From NORP309 sp045107085 (GTDB lineage Bacteria > Pseudomonadota > Gammaproteobacteria > Xanthomonadales > Marinicellaceae), in contig JBGCFT010000152.1 in assembly GCA_045107085.1 (NCBI GenBank), positions 1 to 16,128 on the forward strand: DNA of 16,128 bases, given 5' to 3'. The translations under genes and the position numbers were made by a program. Every line of letters starts with the position of its first letter. Position 1 is the stretch's first letter. The notes under the pieces were generated by a model. That model was given only the letters and a program-made list of their open reading frames with translations. It did no database searches and had not been told where the DNA came from. Positions 15,385-16,128 of this stretch are shown piece after piece.

Positions 15385-15750
15385 TTGGCTGGCTTACCAA
15401 AAAAAGTTAGACTGCTTAATAAAGCAGATTATAACAACGTTTTTAAAAAGTCAGTCAAAGTCTCAAATTCTTCATTCCTCATTTTAATTCATAAAACTTC
15501 TAAACCCTATTCTCGATTGGGGTTAGTCATATCTAAAAAAGTTGATAAAAGAGCTGTTCAAAGAAACAGAATTAAACGCATAATCAGAGAATCTTTTCGA
15601 AATACTAATTTTGATATACAGTGTGACTATGCAGTGTTGGCCAGAGGAAAAGTAACAAGTTTAGAAAACAAAGACATATTTAACGCCATCAATAAATTGT
15701 GGTTTCAAGCACAAAATAAAGTTAAACAGATCAGGAAAAACAATGAATAA
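15385..15750 (+). CDS. rnpA: Ribonuclease P protein component
   Basis: This is the 121-aa basic protein subunit of RNase P, which assists the catalytic RNA in removing 5' leaders of pre-tRNAs. The signature is RNRIKRIIRESFR (60-72), preceded by LGLVISKKVDKRAVQ, with the aromatic F20 in the NNVFK segment as usual. The start is a TTG (15385-15387); no in-frame ATG is available in the right place, and GAAG about 10 nt upstream gives a modest ribosome-binding site. A non-ATG start is common for this gene. Its last 8 bases overlap the yidC start. Confidence 0.97.
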   Translation: MAGLPKKVRLLNKADYNNVFKKSVKVSNSSFLILIHKTSKPYSRLGLVISKKVDKRAVQRNRIKRIIRESFRNTNFDIQCDYAVLARGKVTSLENKDIFNAINKLWFQAQNKVKQIRKNNE

Positions 15751-16128
15751 TCCAAAAAACATGCTGTTAATAGCATTATTTTTTCTAGGCTTTCTTTTAT
15801 ATGCCGAATGGCAAAATGATTATGGCCCAAAACCTAATCCTACTCCTGTTGAGAATAACTCAAACTCAGGATTAGAAGATAATACGTTTCTTGAAACATC
15901 TGATATTCCACAAACAGTAAATAATGTAGAAGGTGATATTCCAGAAATGTCATCAACTCCTGATGTATTAAATCCACAAGTCACTAAAAAAGCTAAACAA
16001 ACAGGTAATATAGTAACGGTCACAACAAATGTTTTAAAGCTAGAGTTTGATACAGTAGGAGCCTCAGTTGTTTATGCCGAACTACTGAATTATCCTTTAA
16101 CCAAAAACTCAAAAGAAAATGTTGTTCT
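15743..16128 (+). CDS. yidC: Membrane protein insertase YidC, N-terminal part
   Basis: The ATG at 15743 opens a frame that runs off the window after 128 complete codons. The product starts MNNPKNMLLIALFFLGFLLY, the N-terminal signal-anchor helix of gammaproteobacterial YidC (about residues 7-20). A low-complexity Pro/Asn/Ser linker follows (about 28-85), and then the start of the periplasmic beta-domain, with TNVLKLEFDTVGASVVYAELLNYP. YidC inserts and folds inner-membrane proteins alone or with SecYEG. AGGA lies 6 nt upstream of the ATG, inside rnpA, and the start overlaps rnpA by 8 nt. The conserved insertase core lies beyond the edge, so this call rests on the N-terminal pattern and gene order. 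Confidence 0.93.
   Translation, partial: MNNPKNMLLIALFFLGFLLYAEWQNDYGPKPNPTPVENNSNSGLEDNTFLETSDIPQTVNNVEGDIPEMSSTPDVLNPQVTKKAKQTGNIVTVTTNVLKLEFDTVGASVVYAELLNYPLTKNSKENVV

Noticed and set aside
15820..16023. 67-aa minus-strand frame opposite yidC
   Set aside because: It is a shadow of the low-complexity linker of YidC.

Overview
The window is a chromosome-origin-type neighbourhood from an AT-rich bacterium (by eye about one third G+C). It is most consistent with a gammaproteobacterium. DnaA, DnaN, RecF and GyrB occur in that order on the minus strand. GyrB has the long Gram-negative form (800 aa) and aligns residue for residue with the E. coli ATPase motifs. Across a divergent gap from dnaA lies the usual rpmH-rnpA-yidC set on the plus strand. 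I cannot assign a genus.

Layout from left to right. (1) Positions 1-1319, minus: the C-terminally cut end of an NhaC-type Na+/H+ antiporter. (2) 1337-2137, plus: a short-chain dehydrogenase/reductase, ended by a hairpin terminator that lies inside its convergent overlap with the next gene. (3) 2127-11151, minus: nine tightly packed genes apparently led by gyrB. In transcription order they are gyrB, a glutaredoxin/IscA-like/rhodanese fusion, a DUF3465-type anchored protein, a MenI/YdiI-like thioesterase, a PlsC-type acyltransferase, a YheT-like alpha/beta hydrolase, uppP, a second alpha/beta hydrolase, and a Na+/solute symporter. Junctions are 0-2 nt or small overlaps, with one 52-nt exception. 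(4) 11313-14994, minus: recF, dnaN, dnaA. recF carries two parS-type 16-mers, one a perfect palindrome. The 177-bp dnaN-dnaA spacer carries a perfect DnaA box and several small inverted repeats. (5) 14995-15218: divergent control region with candidate dnaA and rpmH promoters. (6) 15219-16128, plus: rpmH, rnpA and the start of yidC, with no yidD between rnpA and yidC.

How the genes fit together. The right half handles replication initiation, the sliding clamp, gap repair and supercoiling, plus ribosomal protein L34, RNase P protein and the membrane insertase. The parS sites suggest that ParB loading for chromosome segregation is centred here. The genes downstream of gyrB deal with thiol/iron-sulfur chemistry, acyl-CoA and phospholipid turnover, undecaprenyl-phosphate recycling and sodium-coupled uptake. 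With NhaC at the left edge, two sodium-dependent transporters flank the SDR, which would suit a marine or saline habitat (inference).

No tRNA or rRNA genes, insertion sequences, CRISPR arrays, prophage genes or recognisable defence system were seen. The most unusual items are the three-domain redox fusion with a cysteine-less IscA-like middle domain, the paired parS sites in recF, the candidate origin in the dnaA-dnaN spacer, and a symporter whose motifs resemble Bacteroidota proteins.
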